NCBI GenBank assembly: GCA_008711295.1
Contig: VUYV01000510.1
Coordinates: forward strand, 272,058-336,057
DNA length: 64,000 bases
Reading direction: 5' to 3'
Source: Anarhynchus alexandrinus
Taxonomy: Eukaryota > Chordata > Aves > Charadriiformes > Charadriidae
Shown here piece after piece: positions 23,254-35,881 of this stretch. Within the stretch, counting starts at the first letter, position 1. Every line of letters begins with the position of its first letter. The translations under genes were made by a program, and so were the position numbers. The notes under the pieces were generated by a model, which had not been told where the DNA came from, did no database searches, and worked only from the letters and a program-made list of their open reading frames with translations.

Positions 23254-23474
23254 CATGAAATGTATTTAAAGGATCTGTGTCTGTGTGTGTTTGTCGACCA
23301 AAGAACTTCTCGGTTCTGGGGGAGAGCTGTACTTCATCTCCCCCCCCTCGAGGGTTTCTCCAGGAACCCAATAAGCTGCTGATTACCTTAAATACAGGAT
23401 CTGGCCTTGATTAAAGTGGCAGGAGGGGGCAAGGCCGGAGGGGGGGGGGGGCCCCCTGTGCAACCCCCCTGGGC

Positions 23475-23807
23475 NNNNNNNNNNNNNNNNNNNNNNNNNN
23501 NNNNNNNNNNNNNNNNNNNNNNNNNNNNNNNNNNNNNNNNNNNNNNNNNNNNNNNNNNNNNNNNNNNNNNNNNNNNNNNNNNNNNNNNNNNNNNNNNNNN
23601 NNNNNNNNNNNNNNNNNNNNNNNNNNNNNNNNNNNNNNNNNNNNNNNNNNNNNNNNNNNNNNNNNNNNNNNNNNNNNNNNNNNNNNNNNNNNNNNNNNNN
23701 NNNNNNNNNNNNNNNNNNNNNNNNNNNNNNNNNNNNNNNNNNNNNNNNNNNNNNNNNNNNNNNNNNNNNNNNNNNNNNNNNNNNNNNNNNNNNNNNNNNN
23801 NNNNNNN
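23475..23807. other. Assembly gap (333 N) in a G/C-homopolymer CpG island
   Basis: The gap is flanked by long G and C runs. It is where the DRG2 promoter and exon 1 must lie. The reading frame of exon 2 needs 64 coding bases upstream (21 codons plus one base, by comparison with 364-aa DRG2), and no matching exon is seen on either side. Confidence 0.9.
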
Positions 23808-24694
23808 CCCCCCCCCTCCCCGGCGGCCGCCCCCCCGCCCCCGACGGCCGCCCTCTTTCCCCACGGTTGGTGCGGGGGGAAGGCTCGGGCCAAGGGGGGG
23901 GCTGTTGCGGAGCCCCGGCAGCACCCCCGGGTCTCCCCTCCCCCGAGCGGGCCCCCCCAGGGGCCGTCTGCTGGGGGGGGTGTCCCCGAGCTGCGGTTCG
24001 AATGCCGGGACGTAGAGGGGAGCGGGGTGCCCGGCGCCCCGCTGCTCCTGGCGGCTTTAGGCTGCGGTAAAGCATGGAAAGGAAAAATGGTAAAGCCCGG
24101 AAGCTCTTGGGTTTATTGCCTGTCCCTGTTACAAAGGGAGTTTCTACAGAAACAACTGCCTCCCCCCCTCCCCCCCCTTTATTTTCTTTACCAGGTGTAA
24201 ATTCAAATGTTTTGCCAAGAATAAGTCAATAAAGTACTTACACACACGTGAGCTCCAATTTAAATGTGTCTTCAAAAATTGATAAGAGCAGGGGGGGAAA
24301 AAAAAAAAGTTGCGTTTTTTCCGTGCTGGATGTGAGTGGGTGTAAGGAGGGGCCTTTGCCCAGGGGTGGGCATTGCCCCTGTGATCTGAACTGCCTCCTT
24401 TCACCCGTCCGTTCCTGCAGCTGCTCTCCCTCTGGCTTGTGCCTTTTCCTCAGGAATTTCTTGGCTGCGTATTTCCCTCGAGCCCGACATTCTGTGCAGG
24501 GTACCAGGAGGTTTGCTCTCAATGCCCAGTATTTCAAAAGGTTACAGAATGCCTGGGGGGGTAGTTCGTGTGTGTGGCAGTGGTTAAGACGTTGACGGAG
24601 ATCCATAGTGTTTCTTTTTAGGAAGGTTCTTATTTCTAGAAGTGACTTATCAGCAACTTTCTGTCAACCGGTTGTTGTGTTTGTGTTATTCCAG

Positions 24695-27600
24695 CCACTG
24701 AGTACCACCTCGGCCTGCTGAAGGCAAAGCTTGCAAAATACAGAGCTCAGTTGCTAGAACCCTCCAAATCCTCGGCCGCTAAAGGGGAAGGCTTCGATGT
24801 GATGAAATCTGGAGATGCCCGGGTGGCACTGATCGGTTTTCCTTCTGTGGGTAAGGTCAGTGAGTGTCTACGTTAACCACGTGGCATGTGTGTTTCCAGG
24901 TTTGTGGTTAGCAGTGGCTGTCAAGCAGATATCCATCTTCTCTGTGTCTTTCACCTTCTTGCCATGAGTTAACCGAAAGTGACTATATGCTGAGAGCTGA
25001 AAGTTAGAGATAGGGGAAACACTCCTTCATCTTGTGTGCGCTGCCCTGTGGTAACAGCCTGAAACTTGTGCTGTGGCTGGGTGAGACCTGCTGAGAATAT
25101 AGGTGAGAGTACAGGATTTACCGTTGTTCAGCGAAAGCGCTGGCTGTCCCATCACCACTTCAGTCCCTGTGCCCGGAACAGCCACAACACGACTTCTAAA
25201 AGCTGAGGAACACTTTGGTGTTGCTTGTTTTGCTGAAGATTTACCAGTGCTTCTATTTATGTAACTATAGTGATGCTGATCTCTTGCATTTCAGTCCACG
25301 TTTTTGAGTTTAATGACCTCAACTGCCAGCGAAGCTGCGTCTTACGAGTTCACAACCCTGACGTGTATCCCAGGAGTCATAGAAGTAAGTAGGGTTTTCT
25401 TCCCTTTGGCTTAGTAGTGGTAAGAAACCCAGACGTGTAAATGTGTCTGTTTACACCAGTTACACTTGTGCTGCCACTAAGCAGCAGTGATATCCAAAGG
25501 TCTCTGCTGACTTCTGCTTTAAACTTTAGGAGGTTGTGAGTGCTTGTGGCATGAGGTCTTCTGCAACCTGCAGTGCTGATTTAGCACTTCCCTCGGCTAC
25601 ATAACTCTTCAGGATTGACTGCCTGAGCGGGGTTTCACATGCTGCCGTTTGACTGACCAGAGCAATACGACAATTCTCAACTGATTTTTTTATAACCGCT
25701 GTTGGCGCCATTGACCAGATGGCTGGAAACCTTGACAGATTTGTTTTTAATGAAGCTTTAAAAGAGGCAATCTGTACTGTGATCAATTTGGAAAGAAAAT
25801 ACAACTACTCCTGTCCTTGAGGAGTTTTATTAGCGGTGGCCTAAGCATCCATCAGTAAAGCAAATGATAAAGGGCATCAAACTGAAAAGTGTCCAAGAGT
25901 AATGAGAAAATTTGGGTCAGAATTGAAAGCGGAGTTAAATAATGAAAGTAACCGTATTGGTGTTAAAATGAACACAAATATTGTAACGCATCCAAATGCA
26001 GCCGTGAGCTGCAGTCACTCGTTAAAGCCGTTACTGAGGACTTCACTGCAACAATAGCTTGAAAGCTAATGTCCCTGCAGGTCTGATGAATGAAAGTCTC
26101 TCGTTATTTCCTGGCATTGTAAGACCTGCAACACATCTGAATAGTTCTGATCCATCTCAGTAAGAGCTGGTGACACTTGTTACAGTGCTTTCTCATTAGA
26201 CCAAGAAAGTAAGTTTGTGGGGCTTTTTTTTCCTTTCCTTTCCATTTCACCAACTCAGGATAACACTACCCTTGTACTGTGCTGTTTTCCTGGTGCTTTG
26301 TCAAACTGCAATCATGTGATGCTTCAGGAGGTTGGGACCTAACTTGCCACAGTATGTGGTGTTAAACGCAGCTTCAGAGGAAACACTCTGGAGGTTCCCT
26401 CAACAAAACAGAGCCATCAGCTTTGTGCAAAGCTGTCCTGCTCGGTCGGTTTCATTCAGTTCCATTCTCTGCAGGCTCTGGACCCCAGCATGGGCTTGGG
26501 GCTTTCGAGGCAGTTCAGGTGCCCTGCACAAGGCTTTCAGCTTTCTATCCTTCTCTTTCCTTTTCAGTACAAAGGAGCCAATATTCAGCTGCTGGATCTG
26601 CCTGGAATCATCGAAGGAGCAGCACAAGGTTGGCTGATCTCTGTGTTCATGTGAAGTAGGGATTTGCCCTCAGTAGCATACCTGGGTGTCTCAAACATTA
26701 GCAGGTTTCCTGGGCCAATAGTTCCCATGTTGGCTTTCCAAATTTTAGAGTCCTTGATCTTATGTGAGGCACGATTCTTATCCCTGAGCCCACGTAAGGT
26801 TCTATATGTAGCAGAAAGATGCTTTTCTGGAGGTGGGAACCAAAGCAAGCCAGTCACTTCTCACCTTCTTGCGTGAGTGTTATCTTGCTCATCTGTTTTC
26901 TGGTACAGAAGAAATCTAAAGAAAGACGCTAGAGAGGCGGCGGAGGGGGGGGGAATTGCAGTTAAACAGTAACCTCTTTTGACTAATTTCCTGAGTTCCT
27001 GCCAGTCCTCGCCTAACTCCTGATTCTGGGAAGAGGTGTTGGCTTTGTCCCTCTGCTGCTTCATTGTCCAGATTGGCTGGTTGTGTCAGAAGATGCCTTA
27101 GGAAACTTTGGAAAATCTCCTAATGGTCTTTTTTTTTGGTTGGTTGGTTTTTTCTCCCCTGTGTTGGAGGATCATGGCCTGATTAATAAGGTCTCTTTCC
27201 TTTTTCACCAAAAAGTGTATGTAACCTCTCTGCACAGGCGCCATAGGCTCACATCACTGTTCTGGGTAAGCTGTCCCTGCTGCCTGGAGCTGCTGCCATT
27301 GCACGTGTCTGGGGATGTCTGTCCTGCTGGCAGAGATGTCCTTTCCACCCGTGCAGCCCTACTTAGATCGCTTTACACACAAACACTGGTTCATGTAACC
27401 TGTGGTGGAGGAGCAGCAGCAAAGAGTATTTGTTAGGGCTTGTGTTGGACATAAGACTGTGGATGGACCAGATACGCTCACTCAGGGCGCCCCCAGCAGC
27501 TGACTACAGCCAGTACAGCACTGCAGGTTCTGTTTCCTTGCTTCCAAGCAGCTGTGCAGGGCAGGAGTCCCCATCTGTCACAGAGCTCATAGATAGTTTC

Positions 27601-30600
27601 TCTTGCTGATGTATGGCCATCTCTGCTCTTCTCAGGGAAGGGCAGAGGTCGGCAGGTGATAGCTGTGGCCAGGACAGCAGACGTCGTTATTATGATGCTG
27701 GATGCCACGAAGGGTGAAGTACAGAGGTAAGTGTGTGCTTCTGGGCACGTGGAGCTGTGGGCTGGTGGGCCAGGTCCAGGGCTTCCCCATGCCCAGAAGA
27801 CATGCCAGCTCCCTGCGTGTCCTGCGCTTGTTGGGGAACCAGTATGTTATGAACCAACAGTATTTAAGCTGTTGAGTGTGAGATGGAGGTTGTGCTCCAC
27901 TAGAACCACACTAGCTAACTGGGAGCAGCATTCACAGAGCTCTCAACAGATCTCCACTTGGGCTTCTCAGCTGAAGGATCGTTCCCACAGGATGGCTGTT
28001 CAGAGATGGGGATGTCAATCTAGATATCCACCACAGACTCTGCCCTGCATTAGCTGTGGTTTTCAGATTGTAGTGAAAGCTTATGGCATGGCTGTATCAA
28101 TGTGATAGCCAAAAAGCAAAGGTATGTGTGTCACCTGACTGCGCTCGGTCTCACACGTACTAATGTGTAGTGTCCCTGCAGGGCCCTGCTGGAGAAAGAA
28201 CTGGAATCTGTAGGAATCCGGCTGAACAAAAGCAAACCAAATATCTACTTCAAGGTGAGGTTTCCTGGGCTGCTGCAAGCACAGCTTACATCTGGCTGCC
28301 TACTCAAAGCCCAGTTCACTATGTGCTGTCCCTCGTGTTGGACAGACTGTAGGGGGGGTCGTGGATTTTGCTGACCGTTCTTATGTTGCCTTATTGCCTC
28401 CCTGCAGCCGAAGAAGGGTGGAGGTATCTCCTTCAACTCAACTGTGACGTTGACTCAGTGCTCCGAGAAGTTGGTGCAGCTTATCCTCCATGAATATAGT
28501 ATCCTTTCCTAAAATGGGAGACCCTTAAGCCATCGGCAGCTCATGAATCAAGTGGTACCTGCTGTGGGACAGCCTTGCTGTGTCTTTGGTGTTTTCTGGG
28601 TTGAGCACAGGCTTTCACAAGCAAGCTCAGCCCGTTGGCTCACAGCAATGTGTAGATGTGTTGGGATTTGGGCCTTGACGATGTTCACCTCAGAAATCTT
28701 CAATGCTGAGGTCCTCTTCAGAGAGGATTGTTCCCCTGATGAGTTCATTGACGTGATTGTAGGCAACAGGGTCTACATGCCGTGCCTCTACGTGAGTATC
28801 TCAGAAACAGGCTGCCTTCTGCCGCACCGGGCAGCTCCATTCTTTGCTGAAGGAAACGCTGGGTCTTCCTGGCTCCTAAAGCAGTAATGCTTTGGGGTTT
28901 AATGGGTGGAAAGCACAGCTCAACGGGGAGCTTTTTATAAGCTTTGCTTGCGCGGCTGTGCTCTGTGTGTGTTCCCTGTGCCCTCTTGTGGCTGGCTGCC
29001 GTGCAGCAGGACGAGCTGCGTGTCCTGGTGGCGCGGGGTTTGCTCCTACAGTGCGGAGCCTTCAGTTCCTGTGCTGCGAACTCTGCGCTTGGGTTTTTGC
29101 TACTGGTCCCTTATGCCAGAGGTCACTTAATGGCTCTGTTTGGTAGTGACTGGGTCTGTAGCGAAATTCAAGATGCTGGAGAACGTGTTGCAAGTCATCC
29201 CAAAGGGAGAACTTTAAAAGGCCCAGACTTACATTTAGCCTTCTGAATTTTGACAGTTTTATTTTACTAAGAGGCTTGGCCTGCCCTCTGGCTGACAGGA
29301 TCTGAGTTTCTGTTTGAGATGCTGGAACTACCTTGTTGTACCTACATGTACATGTCTTAATTTCCTTGCAGTGTTGCTAAAATGACTTCCTAAAGGGTGT
29401 GTTGTTTTTCCTTTGACTTAGGTTTATAACAAGATTGACCAGATATCTATGGAGGAAGTGGATCGTCTTGCTCGGAGACCCCACAGCGTTGTAATCAGGT
29501 AGGAGCCTGTCCTGCTGCCTGATGTACCGGCCCGAATGGTGTGGTGGTTCATTTCATACCCCTTTCTCCAGCTTCTCCCAAGAAGGGGCTTCTTCCCAGG
29601 GCTGCCTGCAGCTGCTGGCACAAGAAGCAGAGCTGCTGTGCAGCTTTTTCCAGGCTTCCTTCCCCTGGAGAGACAGGGTGCTTGGCTTCTCCACACTGTC
29701 TGCAGGCCAGAGTAAGCCAGGCTAGCTTGTTTCCCTTGAAGTGCTGATATATCTGACTGGGGCTTTGCTGCTTCAAAGCTCCTTGCCCTTTTGAAAGCCG
29801 TGTTTATTTCACTGTCTGTTTTTCCTTTGCTGGCCTCCTTAAAGACTCTTCCCCTTGTTCCCTAGCACTTCAATAACATGTTTCACCTTGTCCTTCTGGA
29901 TCTCTAAATCACAACAGCAGTAAACACATAGATGTTCCTGGTGTTTTGCAGTTGTGGCATGAAACTGAACCTGGACTACTTGCTGGAGAAGCTCTGGGAG
30001 TACCTGGCACTTACCTGCATCTACACCAAGAAACGAGGACGTAAGTGACCATTAGCTGAACAGAAGTTTTGAAAGGCATAAAGGGCTGCTGCTCATCAAA
30101 GGCAGACAGGCTGCCAGAGTGGCTTGGATGCCCGGCTGTCAGTGATCTCTTGTGTCTTGAAATGCTGCAATTATGCTTTCCCTAACCGGCTTTCAGCTCT
30201 TGGGAAATGCTTTCTGTTCCACCTGATCCGGCAATGTGTATATCCCACCACAGCCCTCCTGTTCTCTCTGCATTAGAAGAGCTGAATTTTCATAAGGCTT
30301 TGCGTGGTGATATAAGGAAACAAAGTTTGCAAAATTCCTTATTATGCACACTCTGTGATGAACTCTTCAGCCCATCACTACCCAGAAGAGGTCTCCTCTT
30401 CCCGCTGTGAGAGGTTTGGTGATTTCCCATGCCCGGCTTCTGAGGCTCGGGAGTGCCTTTGATCCTCCTTTTGCTTTATAATTCGCTTGCAGCTTCTCCC
30501 AGTGATGAAGGCACGTCTGTAACTTGTTCCTGTTTGTTTGTGAACAGCTGTGACTCTGAACTTGGGTGGATGTGTGACGAGATTAAGGAACTTTTTATGA

Positions 30601-31603
30601 GCTTGTTAAGATATGAAATCTTGGGGATTTTACAGAAAATTGCAGTGTGGTTTGGTTTTACTTGAGCAGGTGTGTTTTGACTTGGGTGGTTTTGTTTGTC
30701 CTAAGTCAAGTATGAACTGATTTGGTGCTTTCAAGTACCCAGATACCTGTTCTGTCTGGGAGCTGGCAAGTGTAATGGGAGGAGGAATTTGGGAGTAGTA
30801 AGCACAAAGCAATGTGAGATGATGTTAGCATGTTAGAAAACACTTGATGGAAATCCAATACTTCCCCCCCTCTCTCTCCTGCTTCTCCACAGAGAGACCA
30901 GACTTTACAGATGCCATTATTCTACGGAAAGGGGCCTCTGTGGAGCATGTGGTAATTTCTCTGTATCTTTTATGTTTCCTTGTCTGTAGAACGCAGATTC
31001 CTCTTGGAGCCTGCTGTGATTTGTGCTTCGTAAAGCTTGGTATATGTCATTGTTTAGTTGGGCTTCTCCTTTTGTTACCTTTACTGATTCCATCTGCCTC
31101 AGGTTTCTTTCCTAGCTGCTATGAAAGGTTAAAAATAAATTACTTAATGCAGTCCAGTGAAAAAGCACATGGAAGCAGTGGAAAGGGGCTTTCTGTGGAC
31201 TGGTGATTCCTCTGTGTCTGTTCTGTATTCTTTCAAGTGCTGTTTACTGGCTTCTAAAGTCGCTATTGTAATTTCTGACATAGACCTGAGTTGCTTCTTG
31301 TTCCTGGATAGTGAGCAAGTTGTGTGCAAAGTAGTGTCATTGCACTGCCTCACATGCTGTCTGTCTGTCTTGCAGTGCCATCGAATTCACAGATCATTAG
31401 CCAGCCAGTTCAAATATGCCTTGGTGTGGGTAAGTGTTTAACAGCAAATGAAATCACTGTCATCAGGTGTCTCTGACTGGTCTTCCCCTAACCCTTCTCT
31501 CCCTTTTGCTTTAAAGGGGACAAGCACAAAATACAGCCCGCAAAGAGTGGGCTTAACCCATATGATGGAGCACGAAGATGTCATTCAGATTGTAAAGAAG
31601 TAA
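24695..31603 (+). CDS. DRG2: Developmentally regulated GTP-binding protein 2 (exons 2-13; exon 1 in gap)
   Basis: DRG2 is a cytosolic Obg/DRG-family GTPase stabilised by its partner RWDD1/DFRP2 and linked to translation and vesicle traffic. Exons: 24695-24855, 25295-25384, 26568-26628, 27636-27726, 28182-28254, 28408-28498, 28694-28791, 29422-29498, 29952-30040, 30893-30951, 31376-31429, 31517-31603. They supply 1031 nt, which with 64 nt in the gap gives 364 residues, the human length. The G1 loop GFPSVGKS (residues 69-76, split by an intron), G3 DLPG (115-118) and G4 NKID (246-249) are intact. The C-terminal TGS domain runs from about 290 to the end, [10 protein letters not shown]. Identity to human appears very high. 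The intron at 28499-28693 is U12-type. Confidence 0.96.
28499..28693 (+). other. DRG2: U12-type GT-AG intron of DRG2
   Basis: The donor GTATCCTTT at 28499-28507 is the exact minor-class consensus and lacks the U2-type GTRAGT. The branch candidate GGCCTTGAC (28671-28679) matches the CCTTRAC core of TTCCTTRAY, and its adenosine is 15 nt from the AG. There is no strong polypyrimidine tract. The join restores [15 protein letters not shown], as in human DRG2. Confidence 0.85.
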
Positions 31604-31857
31604 CCCTCTTTGCTGGTGCCTGGCCTTGTCTTTAATCACTAGAATTGGAACTGACCACATAAAAGCAAAACTAAACACAAAAAAAAGGAAAAAAAAAAGA
31701 AAAAGGAAAAGGGAGACGTGTTCTACAGCCAAGAAAGCTTCTGTGAAGCTCCTTCTCTTGGAGAAAGGCAAAAAATGAGGCTACTGTACTTGCAGGTGGG
31801 GATGGGGAAGATGGGTTTCCATCTTGCAGCATTTCAGGCGATGTAATGTTTCTTAAA

Positions 31858-31863
31858 AATAAA
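31858..31863 (+). terminator. DRG2: Proximal DRG2 polyadenylation signal
   Basis: AATAAA lies about 255 nt after the stop codon, in an A-rich context. Confidence 0.5.
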
Positions 31864-32891
31864 AAAGGAGCCAGTTCTAGGACACATTTCCCACACAGCA
31901 GTGTCCTGCCCCTAGTAGGGTTTGCGCATGGATCCGTGTGTTAACCTGCCAGTGGCTTGCTTAACTGGAGGGAAGTTTATGGGTTTGTGTGAACAAATCT
32001 GGCCCTGTGCTTTGGGATGGGGAAGCCAGGGCTGAGAGAACATTGCTGATGCTTTGCTACTTATCCATTCACTTAATTTAAGCATTGATCTGAAACAGAA
32101 ACAAAGTTCTCCCTCCCCTGCTTATTGGACACTTTGTCTCTGTAGCTTTCACCGTTGGAGGCTTCAGTCTCTGCGTCTGAGACAACCCCTGGTGGATTTA
32201 TAACGGTCCCACCTCAGATAACATTAAAACGTGGCACTCTGTGCCTCTCCTTAGCTCTGCAGTAGGGTTTGTAGGACATCCCAGTCCAACTGGTACTGAG
32301 AGAGATGAGAAATGAAACCTTGTTAACGAATGATTAACCTGGCCAAACTGCAGCAGGGTAGGTACGATCAAAGAGCCATAGTCTGCAGTGAAGATTCACT
32401 TCTGGCATATCACTCGTCTGAGGAGCTGTCTTGGGAGTTTCCTCCTTTGCTCTTGTCCCGCTTGTTATTCCCTGAGAGTATTGCTGGGGATCTGCTTCTC
32501 AATGGCCCTAAATTCCAGTATCGGCTCTTTGAGCTCAAAGTACCATCCCATGCCACGGGTTTTACCCCAGCCCTGTTAAATGTTGTTGCTTGTCTGGATA
32601 TTTTTCATCAGAAAACTGGGATTTTTCTAATCATGCTTTTTCATTGAATACTGATGCTAAACAATTCAGAGTGCCTGATAGAGAACAGCTCTTTCCTTCT
32701 GGGATCAAGAGTTGCCGATAGCTTTTATTTTCTTTCATTGAAAAAGGGTTCGGTCTGATGTGGGTTCTTAACTGTGAGGACAGGTCTGATCGCAAACTTG
32801 TCTGAGCAGGGCTCCTTCCCTCTCCTGTGTGCTCCTCCCCACCCCTCACAAACTGATCGAGCGGAAATGGAAGGATTATTTTATTTGAGAA

Positions 32892-32897
32892 AATAAA
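32892..32897 (+). terminator. DRG2: Distal DRG2 polyadenylation signal
   Basis: AATAAA is followed within 30 nt by TGTGAACTGTAGGTGTCTG, a G/T-rich downstream element. This makes it the stronger of the two sites. Confidence 0.6.
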
Positions 32898-33599
32898 AGT
32901 TGCTATTTCATGTGAACTGTAGGTGTCTGCCTGCAGCGGGTAGACGGTTTGGTGTGTTTTCTAACTCTTATTTTTTACCTTCGGCCACCTGAGGAATCCT
33001 GGATGCTGTTGCGGGAGGTTGTAGAGGGGAATAGATTGTGAAGCTGCTGTAAGAGGGCTCTGAGGCTGGAGGGGACTTGATGAGGTGTGATGGGAGATAA
33101 ATAGATATTATACACCATACCCAAGCTACGAAGGTGACTTTGAACTCTGTAAGTTCCCTTTCCTGTCCCTGGCTTTGTTCACAGCTGGAGTGCAGAGCAA
33201 ATCCCGACCGCGGTGACAGCTAGCGGAGAATGAGCTCCAAATTAGCCGCATTATGCCTGAGCTGGCTGGAGAAAGCAGGCACTTCTCTGTGTGAATTGGG
33301 TGGGATGCCGTTCCAGCACATTAACTTGCCCTTTAAATTTCCTGTGAAGGTTGCACAGGCAGAGCTGCCCGCACAAAGAGTCCTTTTGGTTTCATTTCGT
33401 CCCAGAGTTTCTGACTTTTCGCTCCAAACCCGGGAGCCTGCCAAGCCCCGGCACGCCAACGGGCAGCCAGAACTGCTGACTGGGCTTTGTCCTTAGGCCA
33501 GGTAGCGTGCGGAGTTGGGGACACTGTCCTGAGGCTGAAATACACAGTATTACCTGTGAAAGCGTGTCCTTGGTTGGTTAGCGCCTACCTCTCCGTGTG

Positions 33600-33920
33600 C
33601 GCGGGTTTCAAGTTCACTAGTCTAGCGTGCCATCATTAAAAACCCCTCTGTCTAATTAGCCTTACTCTTCATGTAGGAAATTGGGCGTTTTATCCTGTTC
33701 GAAATGAACTGATGCATCACTAAATTAGGAGTGGGGATGAAGTAAAAATAGTTAAGCCAGAAGAAGCTAACTACTTTTTTCTTAGTGGGAGTAGCTTTTT
33801 TTTGCAAGCAAGTTTATAGCTGTATTTGATAATGCACGCGCTTAATTGCAGTGTTCATTCTTCCAGACGGCTTCCCTAATTGTTCTGCGCTAACGTAATA
33901 AGCTGCAAACATTGCAGTTC
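33600..33920. promoter_or_regulatory. AT-rich island, candidate conserved non-coding element
   Basis: It contains several homeodomain-type TAATT cores, for example TAATTA at 33653-33658, then CTTAATTGCAG near 33840 and CCTAATTG near 33874. It sits abruptly inside GC-rich sequence and has no coding potential. A regulatory role is an inference from composition and motif content only. Confidence 0.3.
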
Positions 33921-34559
33921 GGTGCAGGAGCGGGTTTGCCTGAAGATCTCCTAATCCTGAGGAAGCAAGATCCTAAGGTCAGGGGGAAATCTACTGCAGC
34001 ATTGGTATCGTACCGGAGCTTCCTGAGGTTTAGGGAATTGGCCAGAGCCCTCATTAGCTCCGTGGGGGAGCTAACAAAGGGAGATGTGCTCGGAGCCTCC
34101 TTGCTGAGTGTTTTTGGAGAAATGCTTTCTTCTGTGTGGGAGGATGGGGGGGTGGTTGCAGGTCGGAGCTGTGGGTTTGCCCCCCTCGAAGAGCAGCATG
34201 CCGCATTTTCTCCGCTGCATGAGGGAAGTCTCAGCTGGACGGTGCTCAGAGGAAACCCCCCCCCTCAGCAAGGCTGGCTGGGGGTCTGCTCTTCTGCGCT
34301 GCAGCCCCCCGCCATTCCTCTGCTCTTTCAGCCGGCTCTGGTTTCATCGGCACCGTACCCGGCTCCCGGAGGGCTGCACCGATCCTGCCCTGTCCCCGCG
34401 CCGTGCTGGCGGAGCGCGGCCGTGCATCGCTGCTGAGCGGCGCTCCAGGTGTGAAGCGGGGTGGATCGGCTTCGCTACAGTCCATCAGCCGCCCTCCATC
34501 GAGTCCTGGAAACAGCGATGGCCCGAGGCGTGCTCTGTTTAAAATGCCTGTTCCAGGCA

Positions 34560-34800
34560 ATCAAGCAGGTTTGATTGGCTGAACACTCCTTTTATAATTT
34601 AATTTAGTCAGGAATCGTTTGCAAAGTAATAAAAAGAGACTCTGACTCCAAATACATTCATTTAATTCAATGAGAGACAGTTACTGCGGCGGGCTCGCCT
34701 CAGCCAGCTTCCCTCAGCCCATCACGCTGACATCTTAAAGCGCTGCTCAGGGCTGTATATAAGAGTCACGATCCACAGTGACAGCTTAATTGTTTCAAAT
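34560..34800. promoter_or_regulatory. Second AT-rich island with TATA-like box
   Basis: TTTATAATTTAATTTAG near 34591 and TTCATTTAATTCAATG near 34658 are A/T-rich homeodomain-like motifs. TATATAAG at 34756-34763 resembles a TATA box on the plus strand. No exon follows that I can support. Confidence 0.25.
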
Positions 34801-35689
34801 GCTGACAAGGGTCACCCCAACCAGGCAGCGCGCATTGTGCGGGGCTGGCTGGGGAGGCTGCGGCGAGGAGGATTTATGGCTGGCAAATAGTTTTGAATTC
34901 CTCTGGTTGCGCCTGCTAAATGATGAACCTGCCCCTTGGGGATTGGGGCTATTGATTGTAATTTGCAGTTAAGCCCTCGCTTTCTGAGGAATCAGCATAA
35001 TAAATACCCACCGCATTACGGCAGGGACGTGTCTGCATGGAGGAGAAAGGAGCAGAGCTTTTCCCAGCTCAGGCAGTGCGGGATGCTCTCGCTGCCCCTG
35101 GGTTTGGGAGGGCTGCGGGCTCTGTCGCTGCGGGAAAACGGTCCCCAGTTTGGTGTGATGCAGGAACCCAGTGCTGGAGGAGGGGAGGATGGAGCTCTGG
35201 GGCTCTTTGCCCTGCTGATTCCCAGATGCTTTGTGAAGGCGGGTGGAAATGCCCTGCTTGTCCCGAGGAGGAGAGGGCAGGCCAGTATTTGTCGGGGTGA
35301 TGGGTGTCTGGATCCCTTCTCTGTGCCCGGCCTGGGCAGCCGGTTGGTCCCAGCCCTACTTTGGAGAGGGGTGGTGATGGAGGGGGTGTGTGTCCACCCC
35401 TGTGTCCCTGTGATTTCTTCTGCTAAACTTGCCTTGGGGAGAGGAGTGCGTCAGGGCCATTTACCGGCTGTTCGCATCTGGGGTCTGTGAGACTGAGAGG
35501 TGGCGCAGATCTATGTCCGGGGAGGGAAGGGGCTGTGGGACCGTCCAGCCATGTCACCGGGGGAGGAAGGGACGAGGACCAGAGCTGGCTGCCCCTCACC
35601 CCTCCAGCCTCTCCCTCCCTGACGCTCCCCGGCTCTGCAGAGGGAGGATTAGCTCCCATCCCTCCGCTCATGAGTAGAGATGAGAATAA

Positions 35690-35881
35690 TAGCAGTCATC
35701 AAATATGCATTGGATAGCAGCAGCCTGCAGCTGCCGTGCAGCAAATATGGTCCTGCGGCTGCCGGGGGAGTGACGGTCCCTGGTGGAGAGCAAGGCCAAG
35801 AGCACGACGCCGGCAGAGCCGGGGGCTTCGGGGCAGCACCGAGGTGGGCCGGTGCCATGCAGGCGAGCTAGGCTACCCCAG
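35690..35881 (+). promoter_or_regulatory. MYO15A: POU/E-box block ending in a consensus splice donor; candidate MYO15A non-coding exon 1
   Basis: ATATGCAT (35703-35710) is an octamer-like POU site and CAGCTG (35728-35733) an E-box. The block ends CCCCAG followed by GTGAGT at 35882, an ideal U2 donor with no open frame to serve. Human MYO15A has a non-coding first exon, and hair-cell genes are driven by POU4F3 and ATOH1, which bind such motifs. The assignment is inferential. Confidence 0.3.

Larger units (their letters stand above)
20523..23280 (+). other. GID4: GID4 3' untranslated region (extent inferred) and flank
   Basis: No further coding exon is recognisable between the GID4 stop and the assembly gap. 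The stretch contains a perfect hairpin (20871-20899), an A-rich tract with T-rich neighbour (21270-21345), a second poly-A near 21588-21610 and a GT-rich run (21678-21705). A signal ATTAAA at 23248-23253 is followed about 25 bases later by a TGTGTCTGTGTGTG element, the layout of a poly-A site. A long 3' UTR ending near 23270 is therefore plausible, but earlier ends cannot be excluded. Confidence 0.5.
31604..32915 (+). other. DRG2: DRG2 3' untranslated region
   Basis: Non-coding after the TAA at 31601-31603. It holds an A-rich tract (31676-31710) and two usable poly-A hexamers, proximal and distal, implying alternative 3' ends of about 0.27 and 1.3 kb. Confidence 0.6.

Noticed and set aside
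34756..34763. TATATAAG as a MYO15A or unknown-gene promoter TATA box
   Set aside because: No exon or initiator context follows within the expected distance. Kept only as part of the AT-rich island.
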